Part shown: in pieces, positions 18,296-26,329 of the stretch
Layout: each line of letters starts with the position of its first letter
Numbering within the stretch: position 1 is the stretch's first letter
Origin: Bacteroidota bacterium
GTDB lineage: Bacteria > Bacteroidota > Bacteroidia > Chitinophagales > Chitinophagaceae
Direction of reading: 5' to 3'
DNA length: 64,000 bases
NCBI GenBank assembly: GCA_029573235.1
Contig: JAKQGX010000007.1
Coordinates: 26,198 to 90,197, forward strand
The notes under the pieces: generated by a model
What the model saw: only the letters and a program-made list of their open reading frames with translations
Database searches by the model: none
What the model was told of the DNA's origin: nothing
Translations under genes and position numbers: made by a program

Positions 18296-18928
18296 ATGCC
18301 AAAGCCCAAACCCAAACATATAGCCGTAGCCGGTAATATTGGTGCCGGAAAAACGACCCTCACCAATATGCTTGCCAAGCAGTATAAATGGAAGCCCCAT
18401 TACGAGGATGTGGATCACAATCCCTATTTGGTGGACTTTTACGAAGACATGCACCGTTGGTCGTTTAATCTGCAAATCTATTTTTTGAATAGTCGCATCA
18501 GCCAACTGACAACCATTAGAGGCGGAAAAGATACCGTTATCCAAGACCGAACAGTATATGAAGATGCCTACATCTTCGCACCGAACTTGTATGAAATGGG
18601 GCTGATGACCCATCGAGATTTTGAGAATTATTTTTCTTTTTTCAAAACCCTAAAAACACTCACCAGCCCACCCGACTTGCTTATCTATTTAAAAGCTACT
18701 GTACCGGCATTGGTAGATCGTATCCAGAAACGTGGCAGAGAATATGAGGAAAATATACGCTTGGATTACCTAAAGCGACTGAATGGATTGTATGAAAAAT
18801 GGATTAGTGAATACCACGATGGACCTTTGCTCATCATCGATGTAGATCAAAACAACTTTGCCGAAAAAGAAGAAGATTTTGCCGAAATCGTCAAGCGGAT
18901 AGATGCCGAATTATTTGGTCTTTTTTAG
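18296..18928 (+). CDS. Deoxynucleoside kinase (dCK/dGK family)
   Basis: The 210-residue protein phosphorylates deoxynucleosides for nucleotide salvage. It has the P-loop AVAGNIGAGKTTL close to the N-terminus, the substrate-site region FNLQIYFLNSR, the IQDRTVYEDAYIFA motif (DR[ST] with the catalytic Asp region), and the Arg-rich lid DRIQKRGREYEENI. Substrate preference (dA, dG or dC) cannot be read with confidence. It follows trpS on the same strand and converges with the ABC permease gene. Confidence 0.93.
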   Translation: MPKPKPKHIAVAGNIGAGKTTLTNMLAKQYKWKPHYEDVDHNPYLVDFYEDMHRWSFNLQIYFLNSRISQLTTIRGGKDTVIQDRTVYEDAYIFAPNLYEMGLMTHRDFENYFSFFKTLKTLTSPPDLLIYLKATVPALVDRIQKRGREYEENIRLDYLKRLNGLYEKWISEYHDGPLLIIDVDQNNFAEKEEDFAEIVKRIDAELFGLF

Positions 18929-18981
18929 TACATTTCTTCAGCAGTTTTTATTGCTACATCTATCGTATAATACAATTTAAG

Positions 18982-20283
18982 TTACTGCACGGATACCTTC
19001 CGTGCTTTTTCATACAACATACTAAAAAGCCATAACAACAACCCCATTGCCACCAAGTATAAAATGGGAAGTAATACTTGTTGTGTGCCACCGCCACGCA
19101 AAGTGATGGTATTAACAGCATCCAGCCCCCAGTTCATGGGTGATAGAGCAGCGATACGTTGCATTACAGAAGGCAACAGCTCTACCGGTACCCATAATCC
19201 TCCCAATGCAGAAAGTATCACCACACTGACGGCTCCTAATGGTAGTGCTTGGTTGATGGTTTTGAATACAGTGCCGATAAAATATCCGTACGCAGTAGCT
19301 GCAAATCCGATAGCAAATGAAACCGGAATGAGTGCCAGCGCATTGGCACCAAGATACAACTGCGAAAGCCCGAGCAAAGGCAATACCCAAACACCCACCG
19401 CTACCATGCACCAAAATTGCACCATGCAAATAAGGGTGTAAAAAAGTATCTGCCCCAACGAAACCATAAAGCGAGTATTCGGGATGAGGATAATACGAAC
19501 CGCGCTACCATCTTCGCGTTCCCGAATCATGTGACCCGCAATGGGGATAACAATGAAGAACATACCAAAGATAGCCCATGCCGGTACATTATGTTGTGTA
19601 GAGTTTATCAGCTTTTTGTCTTGAAGATTATCATGCAGCATTTCTTCTTTTACGCCAATCCCTTGAAAAAGTTGGTCAAAATTGGTTGATGGTGCTGTAG
19701 TGTCGCCTTGCATGGCACTCAGTTTTGAGAGTCTTTCTACCAATAAATTACTGCATGAATAGGTAACATATTTATCAATGGCAAAGGCAATAGAAGAACG
19801 AAAAGTGGGTTTGGATACCGGATTAAAATAGAGGCGTACATAAGCTGTATTCCGCGCCTCACGTGCCGGCACAGTGCCTCCCAAGCCAAGTTTCTGCGAC
19901 AATTCATTGGCTAAGGTGTTCGCGGCATTTACAACCTCAGCCGTAGCGCCACCGGGTATTACAATGCCCACCGGGTAATCTCCTTTTTCCAAATATAATT
20001 TAAGCAATGAATCATTTAATAGCTTCCCCTCCACCGACTCTACTACATTGAAGTTTTTACTTTTTTTAAACCCCTGTATGATATCTTCCGACAACCTTCC
20101 TTTATCATTATTTACAAGCAATAAATCAAACTTCAATTCCTGATAATCTTTGAAAGGTGCATCTTGCACTAATGCCATTACGATGATGAGCATTACCGGC
20201 ATCAGAAACAACAAGGCAATGCCTCCTAAATCTCGCTTTAGCAGTATCCATTCTTTAAGAATAGTGGCAATGGTTTTCTTCAT
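18982..20283 (-). CDS. ABC-2 type transporter permease
   Basis: The 433-residue protein has the ABC-2 layout: one N-terminal membrane helix (about 20-40), a large extracytoplasmic domain (about 45-230), and five further helices in the C-terminal half. GHMIREREDGSAVRIILIPN lies in the coupling region and SALGGLWVPVELLPSVMQRIAALSPMNWGLDA is typical of this family. It forms an exporter with the ATPase encoded 7 bases upstream. The substrate is unknown; such pairs move drugs, lipids or polymers. Confidence 0.93.
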   Translation of the reverse strand: MKKTIATILKEWILLKRDLGGIALLFLMPVMLIIVMALVQDAPFKDYQELKFDLLLVNNDKGRLSEDIIQGFKKSKNFNVVESVEGKLLNDSLLKLYLEKGDYPVGIVIPGGATAEVVNAANTLANELSQKLGLGGTVPAREARNTAYVRLYFNPVSKPTFRSSIAFAIDKYVTYSCSNLLVERLSKLSAMQGDTTAPSTNFDQLFQGIGVKEEMLHDNLQDKKLINSTQHNVPAWAIFGMFFIVIPIAGHMIREREDGSAVRIILIPNTRFMVSLGQILFYTLICMVQFWCMVAVGVWVLPLLGLSQLYLGANALALIPVSFAIGFAATAYGYFIGTVFKTINQALPLGAVSVVILSALGGLWVPVELLPSVMQRIAALSPMNWGLDAVNTITLRGGGTQQVLLPILYLVAMGLLLWLFSMLYEKARKVSVQ

Positions 20284-20290
20284 GTTTCTA

Positions 20291-21037
20291 TTAGTCTCTT
20301 ACGGTGCGACCGGTGTAGCTTAAAAATACATCTTCTAGTTTGGCAGCACCGCTCGTGGCTTCAATTAGTGCAGCGGGGCTTCCATGTGCAATAAGCTTTC
20401 CTTCATCTAATATGATTACTTCCTCACACAGTTCTTCGGCTTCGTCCAAATGATGTGAGGTATATAAAATGGTCTTTCCGGATTGGTGGTATTCGTGCAG
20501 GAATGTGTGTATCATGGCTCGCGACTGTACATCTACTCCTGCAGTAGGTTCATCTAATATGAGCAACTCAGGATTATGTAAAAGCGATGCAATAATGTTG
20601 GCTCTGCGCTTCATCCCTCCGCTAAAACGATTCACTCTTTTGTCGGCGTGTTTGATAAGTCCTAATCGTTCCAACAAATAGGTTGCTCGTTCTTTCACTT
20701 GATGATTGGGTAGTCCGTACAAAGTGCCGATGTATTGATAGTTTTCCCAGGCAGATAAATTGCCAAAAAGAGCTATTTGCTGAGGCACCACTCCTATTCT
20801 ATGTCCGATATTGGAAGAGGTATTTGATATAGGATTACCAAAAATTTGAACGGTTCCCTCATCGGCTTGCAGCAAGCCACAAATGATATTGATGCTGGTA
20901 GTTTTTCCGGCACCATTAGGTCCCAACAATCCGGTAATACTTTTCTCTTTGACACGTATAGAAAGACCATCCAAGGCGGGTGCCCAAGCATTTTTGTATT
21001 GCTTCTTTAGATGGTTTAGCTCTATTGCCCAAGACAT
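20291..21037 (-). CDS. ABC transporter ATP-binding protein (ABC-2 exporter)
   Basis: The 248-residue ATPase has a full set of motifs: Walker A GPNGAGKTT, Q-loop VVPQQIALF, signature FSGGMKRR, Walker B LLILDEPTAGVD and the switch His in YTSHHLDEAEE. It powers the permease encoded immediately downstream (7-base gap). A -7-like element with one extra spacer base lies upstream of the ATG on the minus strand. Confidence 0.96.
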   Translation of the reverse strand: MSWAIELNHLKKQYKNAWAPALDGLSIRVKEKSITGLLGPNGAGKTTSINIICGLLQADEGTVQIFGNPISNTSSNIGHRIGVVPQQIALFGNLSAWENYQYIGTLYGLPNHQVKERATYLLERLGLIKHADKRVNRFSGGMKRRANIIASLLHNPELLILDEPTAGVDVQSRAMIHTFLHEYHQSGKTILYTSHHLDEAEELCEEVIILDEGKLIAHGSPAALIEATSGAAKLEDVFLSYTGRTVRD

Positions 21038-21210
21038 TGATGATAGTTGGCGGATGGATAGAAAGTGAAAAACAAAAAGTAGCTTGTCTTTATTGAATTA
21101 ACGAAACCTGATTGTAACAAATTGCGCCATTTGAATTGACACTGCTATTGATGGCTATGAACAATGAGCAAGTAATACCAAGAGGTAACAAGTTGCGCGG
21201 TTCGGCAAGA

Positions 21211-22050
21211 TTAATAATCACCAAGCGTTTCGGGCAATTGTGCTAATGCTTGTGCCAATTGTGCGTCATTCGGTGCTATACCGTGCCACTCGTGCGTACC
21301 TTCCATAAAATCGACACCTTTGCCCATTTCGGTTTTCATCACGATGCAAACAGGCTTTCCTTTTCCGGCATGGGTTTGGGCAAGTGCTAATGTGTTTACA
21401 ACAGCTTCCATATCGTTGCCATCCATCTCTAATACATCCCAACCAAAGGCAGTGAATTTTTCTTTTATCGAATCCAAGCCCATTACTTTCGATACGGGTC
21501 CATCTATTTGTTGTCCGTTGTAGTCAATCGTTGCAATGATGTTGTCCAGTTTATGATGAGCGGCAAACATGATGGCTTCCCAATTTTGCCCTTCTTGCAA
21601 TTCGCCATCGCCGTGCAAAGAATAAACAAAACGATTGTCGTTATTCAATTTTTTGGCAGTAGCGGCACCACAAGCCACACTCAATCCTTGTCCGAGGGAT
21701 CCGCTGGCAATGCGTACACCGGGTAAATGCTCATGAGTAGCAGGATGCCCTTGTAAACGAGAATTTAATTTGCGGAAACTTGCCAATTCGGAAACGGGAA
21801 AATATCCTGAGCGTGCTAAAACACTATAGAACACAGGTGAAATGTGCCCATTTGACAAGAAAAAGACATCTTCACCTTTGGCATCCATCGAAAACGAAGG
21901 GTTGTGCTTCATCGTGTGGAAATATAGGGCTACCAAAAAATCGGTACAACCCAAAGAACCTCCCGGGTGCCCGCTTTGACAACCATGAACCATTCGTACT
22001 ATATCGCGGCGAACTTGCGTAGCCGTATCCTTTAATGTCTTTAAATCCAT
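21211..22050 (-). CDS. Transketolase, N-terminal (thiamine diphosphate-binding) subunit
   Basis: The 279-residue protein is the first half of a split transketolase, which transfers two-carbon units in the pentose phosphate pathway. It has RMVHGCQSGHPGGSLGCTDFLVALYF, GQGLSVACGAA, the thiamine diphosphate motif GDGELQEGQNWEA and DYNGQQIDG. The frame is open to 22218, but the ATG at 22050 starts MDLKTLKDTATQVRRDIV, which matches the family, and has an exact -7 element 16 bases upstream. The C-terminal (pyrimidine-binding) half, usually the next gene, is not in this window. Confidence 0.93.
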   Translation of the reverse strand: MDLKTLKDTATQVRRDIVRMVHGCQSGHPGGSLGCTDFLVALYFHTMKHNPSFSMDAKGEDVFFLSNGHISPVFYSVLARSGYFPVSELASFRKLNSRLQGHPATHEHLPGVRIASGSLGQGLSVACGAATAKKLNNDNRFVYSLHGDGELQEGQNWEAIMFAAHHKLDNIIATIDYNGQQIDGPVSKVMGLDSIKEKFTAFGWDVLEMDGNDMEAVVNTLALAQTHAGKGKPVCIVMKTEMGKGVDFMEGTHEWHGIAPNDAQLAQALAQLPETLGDY

Positions 22051-22066
22051 AAAATAATATGATGTG

Positions 22067-22074
22067 CAAAGGTA
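22067..22074 (-). promoter_or_regulatory. -7 element (TACCTTTG on minus strand) for the transketolase subunit gene
   Basis: An exact match ends 16 bases upstream of the ATG at 22050. It supports that start over the longer frame. Confidence 0.55.
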
Positions 22075-22223
22075 GTTGTAATGAAAGATTTTTCTAAACA
22101 AAAATAAGATTATCTTGACTGCTGTTTCTGTTTCAGAAGAGCCTTTATCCACAATGGATTTCATGGTTATGACACAATCTTCCAACCTATCTTTACGACT
22201 CATACTTAAGTGAAGCAATCCTT

Positions 22224-23294
22224 ATGCAGTACTCCAGACCGGCACGAACTTTTTTTACACAAACTCTACTCGACTGGCACCGGAACGACAATCAGCGCCA
22301 ACTACCTTGGAAACAAAACGCTACTCCTTACAGTATCTGGCTTTCCGAAATCATACTGCAACAAACGCGCGTTGCGCAAGGAACTCCCTATTATGAACGA
22401 TTTATTGAAGCCTATCCGAATATTATTGCCTTGGCTCGTGCATCCGATAATGATGTGTTTCGACTATGGCAAGGGTTGGGTTACTACAATCGTTGTAGAA
22501 ATTTACTGCATACGGCGCGGTATATTGCGGACAAGCTGAAGGGAGTCTTCCCCACTCGATATGATGACATCTTATCCTTAAAAGGCGTGGGAGCATATAC
22601 TGCTGCAGCCATTGCCTCATTTGCTTATGAGCAGCCCTATGCCGTAGTAGATGGTAATGTGCTACGACTCTTAGCCCGATACTTTGGCATCACCACTCCC
22701 ATTGATTCAGCCGAAGGAAAAAAGCAGATGGCACAATTGGCGCAAGACTTATTGTTGAAAGAAGCACCAGCAACCTACAACCAAGCAATCATGGATTTTG
22801 GTGCTACGGTTTGTACACCGGCACTACCCCAATGCGATGAATGTCCTTTTGCTACACAATGCGAAGCTTATAAAAAAGATAACGTTTCATTACTCCCCAT
22901 AAAATCGAAAAAGACGCTAAACAAAACGCGACACTTTACCTACATCATATGGGAAAGTCAATCAAAAATATGGCTGCAAAAACGAGAGCAAAAAGATATT
23001 TGGCGAGGACTGTATGAGCCTTTCCTCATAGAAACGCCAAAGCCTGTCACAATGAAAAAACTATCAGCACTACTACAACAACGAGGAATGACAATAGACC
23101 AACTTAACGAAGCAGGAGCAAGTACCCAAAAGCTATCGCACCAAACGATAAAAGCACAATTTTATACGGCTGAAGTAGATGACCAATTTATAGACTCAAG
23201 TCAAGCCGGTATATGGGTAACGCACGAAGACTTAAAAAAGTATGCCTTCCCAAAAACAATCGTTTCTTTTTTTAAAAAAAATAATTACTTTTAA
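22224..23294 (+). CDS. mutY: A/G-specific adenine DNA glycosylase
   Basis: It removes adenine mispaired with 8-oxoguanine. The 356-residue enzyme has SEIILQQTRV with the catalytic Glu42, the helix-hairpin-helix LKGVGAYTAAAI, the conserved Asp143 in VVDGNVLRLLAR and the [4Fe-4S] ligands Cys197-x6-Cys204-x2-Cys207-x5-Cys213. A C-terminal NUDIX-like domain for 8-oxoG recognition follows. It starts close to, and divergently from, the transketolase gene. ssb lies 48 bases downstream, probably in the same transcript. Confidence 0.97.
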   Translation: MQYSRPARTFFTQTLLDWHRNDNQRQLPWKQNATPYSIWLSEIILQQTRVAQGTPYYERFIEAYPNIIALARASDNDVFRLWQGLGYYNRCRNLLHTARYIADKLKGVFPTRYDDILSLKGVGAYTAAAIASFAYEQPYAVVDGNVLRLLARYFGITTPIDSAEGKKQMAQLAQDLLLKEAPATYNQAIMDFGATVCTPALPQCDECPFATQCEAYKKDNVSLLPIKSKKTLNKTRHFTYIIWESQSKIWLQKREQKDIWRGLYEPFLIETPKPVTMKKLSALLQQRGMTIDQLNEAGASTQKLSHQTIKAQFYTAEVDDQFIDSSQAGIWVTHEDLKKYAFPKTIVSFFKKNNYF

Positions 23295-23342
23295 AAGTTC
23301 TACTATTTATACACATTCTAAAATCGAAAAACAACGAACACC

Positions 23343-23777
23343 ATGAGAGGAGTTAATCGTGTAATGTTGATTGGCAATTTGGGGAGGGATCCTGATATTC
23401 AGATGCTGGAAGGCGATATTGCTGTGGCTAAATTTCCCTTAGCTACTACCGAAACTTTTAAAGACAAAAGCGGGAAGCTTGTTTCTCAAACAGAGTGGCA
23501 TACGGTTGTCTTGTGGCGTGGCTTAGCCGAGTTGGCAGAAAAATATCTTCACAAAGGCAGCTTGGTTTTCATTGAAGGACGGTTGCGGACACGCAATTGG
23601 GAAGACAAAGACAAAAACAAGCGCTTTAGCACAGAAATAGTGGGCGACAACCTTGTGATGTTGGATAAACGAAAAGAAAATGGCGAATATCAGCAACACG
23701 AAGGACAAACAGACATGGGTGGATTGGATTCGAGCAGCAATATCAGCGACTCTCACGATGACATCCTGCCTTTTTAG
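23343..23777 (+). CDS. ssb: Single-stranded DNA-binding protein
   Basis: The 144-residue protein has the OB-fold start MRGVNRVMLIGNLGRDPD, the WHTVVLWRGLAELAEKYLHKGSLVFIEGRL core, and the acidic interaction tip ending DDILPF. It coats single-stranded DNA during replication and repair. It follows mutY on the same strand, a common Bacteroidota order. The gldE/gldD genes that often come next are absent; a terminator follows instead. Confidence 0.97.
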   Translation: MRGVNRVMLIGNLGRDPDIQMLEGDIAVAKFPLATTETFKDKSGKLVSQTEWHTVVLWRGLAELAEKYLHKGSLVFIEGRLRTRNWEDKDKNKRFSTEIVGDNLVMLDKRKENGEYQQHEGQTDMGGLDSSSNISDSHDDILPF

Positions 23778-23808
23778 TAATACATTTCTCTTATACAAAA
23801 CACTCAAG

Positions 23809-23838
23809 AATAGAGCATGGAAACATGTTCTATTTTTT
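23809..23838 (+). terminator. Intrinsic terminator after ssb
   Basis: An 11-bp stem (23809-23819 with 23824-23834, one G-T pair) with a GAAA tetraloop, followed by T6. Confidence 0.9.
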
Positions 23839-23895
23839 GGGGAGCAACGCTTGTAAGGACTGAGTTGTTTCAATTCAATAATCTTACAAAAACAA

Positions 23896-25086
23896 TTACC
23901 CAATAGCTTTCTTGATGGCTCTTTTGATTTGTATAAACAACAGAATGGTACCCACTGCAATAACTAACCATATATGCCAGCTTGGAATAAAAGGCAATAC
24001 GAGTTGATGCGACTTTGCCCAAAAGGCAATGAGGAATTGCGCCAGCAGTACCAATAGCACAGCAGTAAGAATGGCTGTCAACATGATGGGGAAAAAGCGA
24101 CGAAACATAAACTGCCGTAAATAGGAAGGCGCATACCCAATTAAAGAAAGCAACTCTAGCGATTGCTTGGACTGTGCAATGGTGAGCTCAATAAAAAGGG
24201 TGAACACTAAGGTGCTGATGCCCATTATCAACAAAGCAAGTATGCCGGTGGCACCTACGATCACTTCTACTACCGAGCGCAATTTATTCCAACGTAAACT
24301 CTCTGTATTCGTTGTGTAGTTTTTGTCTTTTAGCAGCTTAATAAATGTAGGATTGGATGGGTCTTTAAGTTTTAGTATTAAACGAGATGGATTGGGGTTT
24401 GCGTGACTTCCAAAAACAGTATTAGCATAATCCATAAAAGATTGTGGCACCAATACAGACGATATCCTATCGGTAAAGCCAACAATATGTGCCGAGTACA
24501 CCTGTTGATTTTCGGGAGTACCCAATACAAGGTCGAACGCTATGGCTTGAATGGTAGTCTGTGATAGCTGTGGTAACCCTTGGCTTAAAGCAAAACCATA
24601 ATTATACAGGTTCAAAAAATCGTTTGAAAGAATAATAGGCACCTCTCTGCTATCGGCGCCCCAACCCCACTCTTCCGGCAAGGTGTCCATAAATTGGTCG
24701 GGGACAGATTCTAAAAAAATATCTGTAGCAAAACCCAGTGAGGTGTTCAGCTTTATCACCGCAGGAAATCTATTAGCCGTAAGCGCTCCAATGGACTCAA
24801 CGCCGGTTGCACGCCTCAATTCACCTATTTCACTCGGCTTAAAACTGGTCAATGTTGGATTGCCCATGTTTTCTCCGGTAACTTTTTTGCTCACCGTAAT
24901 AAAGCTGCTACCCAAGCTGTCATGAGCGCTTTTACCATAAAGTAATTCCTGAAAATTCCACCAAACCAAAATGGCAATTAAGAATAGTGTAGTACCCACA
25001 CATAACGACAGCCACGCCAAAAACAAACGCGCGTAGCTATTATTTTTCAGCAATAAGGTGGCTAATATTTTCTTTCGTTGATCCAT
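23896..25086 (-). CDS. FtsX-like ABC transporter permease
   Basis: The 396-residue protein has one N-terminal helix (about 18-42), a periplasmic domain of ~220 residues (about 45-270) and three C-terminal helices, the layout of FtsX/LolC/MacB permeases. These proteins act as mechanotransmitters or lipoprotein extractors rather than classical channels. It is encoded 9 bases after its likely ATPase. The C-terminus ends in a basic helix (IKRAIKKAIG). The substrate is not known. Confidence 0.85.
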   Translation of the reverse strand: MDQRKKILATLLLKNNSYARLFLAWLSLCVGTTLFLIAILVWWNFQELLYGKSAHDSLGSSFITVSKKVTGENMGNPTLTSFKPSEIGELRRATGVESIGALTANRFPAVIKLNTSLGFATDIFLESVPDQFMDTLPEEWGWGADSREVPIILSNDFLNLYNYGFALSQGLPQLSQTTIQAIAFDLVLGTPENQQVYSAHIVGFTDRISSVLVPQSFMDYANTVFGSHANPNPSRLILKLKDPSNPTFIKLLKDKNYTTNTESLRWNKLRSVVEVIVGATGILALLIMGISTLVFTLFIELTIAQSKQSLELLSLIGYAPSYLRQFMFRRFFPIMLTAILTAVLLVLLAQFLIAFWAKSHQLVLPFIPSWHIWLVIAVGTILLFIQIKRAIKKAIG

Positions 25087-25095
25087 CTATAATGC

Positions 25096-25740
25096 TTACA
25101 AATACAGCTTTTGGTGGTATTGAAAATAATCGTTGTCTTCTAAACTGGTAATGAGTATGCCTGCTTGATGTTTTTGTGCCATCTCTAAAATTAACATCAC
25201 CGCTTTTTCAATATTCAAATGATCTAAATGGCTAAAAGGCTCATCCAACAACAACCAATCGAAGGGTTGCAACAAGGCTCTGATGATGGCTACTCGCTGT
25301 TGTTCGCCATACGAAAGTGTTCTACACGGACTGTCTTTTTTTTCGGCAATACCTAATTGGTGCAACATCTGTTGCATTTTCTCCGGAGTGATGGTATTGG
25401 TAATGCCGCGCTTTAGTTCCAAATTTTCCCAAACGGTAAGTTGCGACAACAGACGCAAGTCTTGAAATACCGTACCTATATACATAGCTCTGAGCTTGGA
25501 CAATTCATCCGAATCCATCCATCGCAAATCGCGGTCGCCCCAAGTAATGGTTCCATCATAATCGGTACGAATGCCATTGAGCAAATGAAAGAAAGTCGTT
25601 TTCCCTTTGCCACTGGGAGCTATTACTGCAATACGTTGTCCTTTTGAAAATCGATGCTGCTGCATCCATATATCTGAGCTATTAGCAGTGATGGCAGCTC
25701 GTAATGGATGGGGCACTACTTTCTGTATTGTAAGTTGCAT
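25096..25740 (-). CDS. ABC transporter ATP-binding protein, LolD-like but divergent
   Basis: The 214-residue ATPase belongs with the downstream FtsX-like permease. Walker A reads APSGKGKTT (first Gly replaced by Ala), the Q-loop is TVFQDLRLL, the signature is LSYGEQQRVAI, and Walker B is WLLLDEPFSHLD. The switch His expected after Walker B is missing: the strand reads ILITSLEDND where a T-H-D motif is usual. The catalytic Glu in DEP is present. ATP binding is likely; hydrolysis may be slow or use another residue. It lies 24 bases after the small secreted-protein gene. Confidence 0.87.
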   Translation of the reverse strand: MQLTIQKVVPHPLRAAITANSSDIWMQQHRFSKGQRIAVIAPSGKGKTTFFHLLNGIRTDYDGTITWGDRDLRWMDSDELSKLRAMYIGTVFQDLRLLSQLTVWENLELKRGITNTITPEKMQQMLHQLGIAEKKDSPCRTLSYGEQQRVAIIRALLQPFDWLLLDEPFSHLDHLNIEKAVMLILEMAQKHQAGILITSLEDNDYFQYHQKLYL

Positions 25741-25764
25741 CGTTTGGTGGAAGTAAGGCTAGGT

Positions 25765-26235
25765 TTATTTGGTCAGTACAAATCGCATTTTTTCGGTATT
25801 GGTAACAGCGCCAGCTGCATTCCTAAATTTTATTTTGTCAAAATAAACCGTATCGCCATGCTTGGTGCGATTGTCACGGAATATAAACATTTGAAAGGAA
25901 GGAGACAGGGTATCGCCCGGGCAATATTCCGATAGGTAATCGGTCATAACTACCGGACGACCATTGGCATCTTCATATAGGTTTCGCTCGCCATAGCTGA
26001 AGGTAAATCCTAAAATAGGAACATTATTTCCGGCGCTATCGCGTGCTTTTATCCCTTGCCGTATGAGTGAGTCAAACACATTTTTGGCAATCAAACCGCC
26101 GGTGTAATTGGAATTTCCTAAATATACCTTCACAGGGTTGTAGGGCTTCTTATCACCACCTGCCGTGTAAGACATCAAGATACCTGCCAGCAGTAAGGCG
26201 GCAATGTTATATAAAAAATGATATGCTTTTTTCAT
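25765..26235 (-). CDS. Hypothetical exported protein, first gene of the FtsX-type ABC unit
   Basis: The 156-residue product has an N-terminal hydrophobic segment (about residues 7-24) that looks like a signal peptide or anchor, then a beta-rich domain with KVYLGNSNYTGGLIAKNVFDSL and FQMFIFRDNRTKHGDTVYFDKIKF. I do not recognise a family. It precedes the ATPase and permease genes by 24 bases on the same strand, so it may be a partner or cargo of that ABC system; this is inference from position only. Confidence 0.7.
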   Translation of the reverse strand: MKKAYHFLYNIAALLLAGILMSYTAGGDKKPYNPVKVYLGNSNYTGGLIAKNVFDSLIRQGIKARDSAGNNVPILGFTFSYGERNLYEDANGRPVVMTDYLSEYCPGDTLSPSFQMFIFRDNRTKHGDTVYFDKIKFRNAAGAVTNTEKMRFVLTK

Positions 26236-26329
26236 CGTATGGGTTGATTAAATACTATTTCAGCAATATGAAAATACAGCATATAGCACAAAAAACAGTC
26301 TTTTTGCAAAAGCATCGTTTGTAAAAAAA

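Noticed and set aside
18929..18981. Terminator between the deoxynucleoside kinase and ABC permease genes
   Set aside because: A 4-bp AGCA/TGCT pairing only, without a convincing stem.
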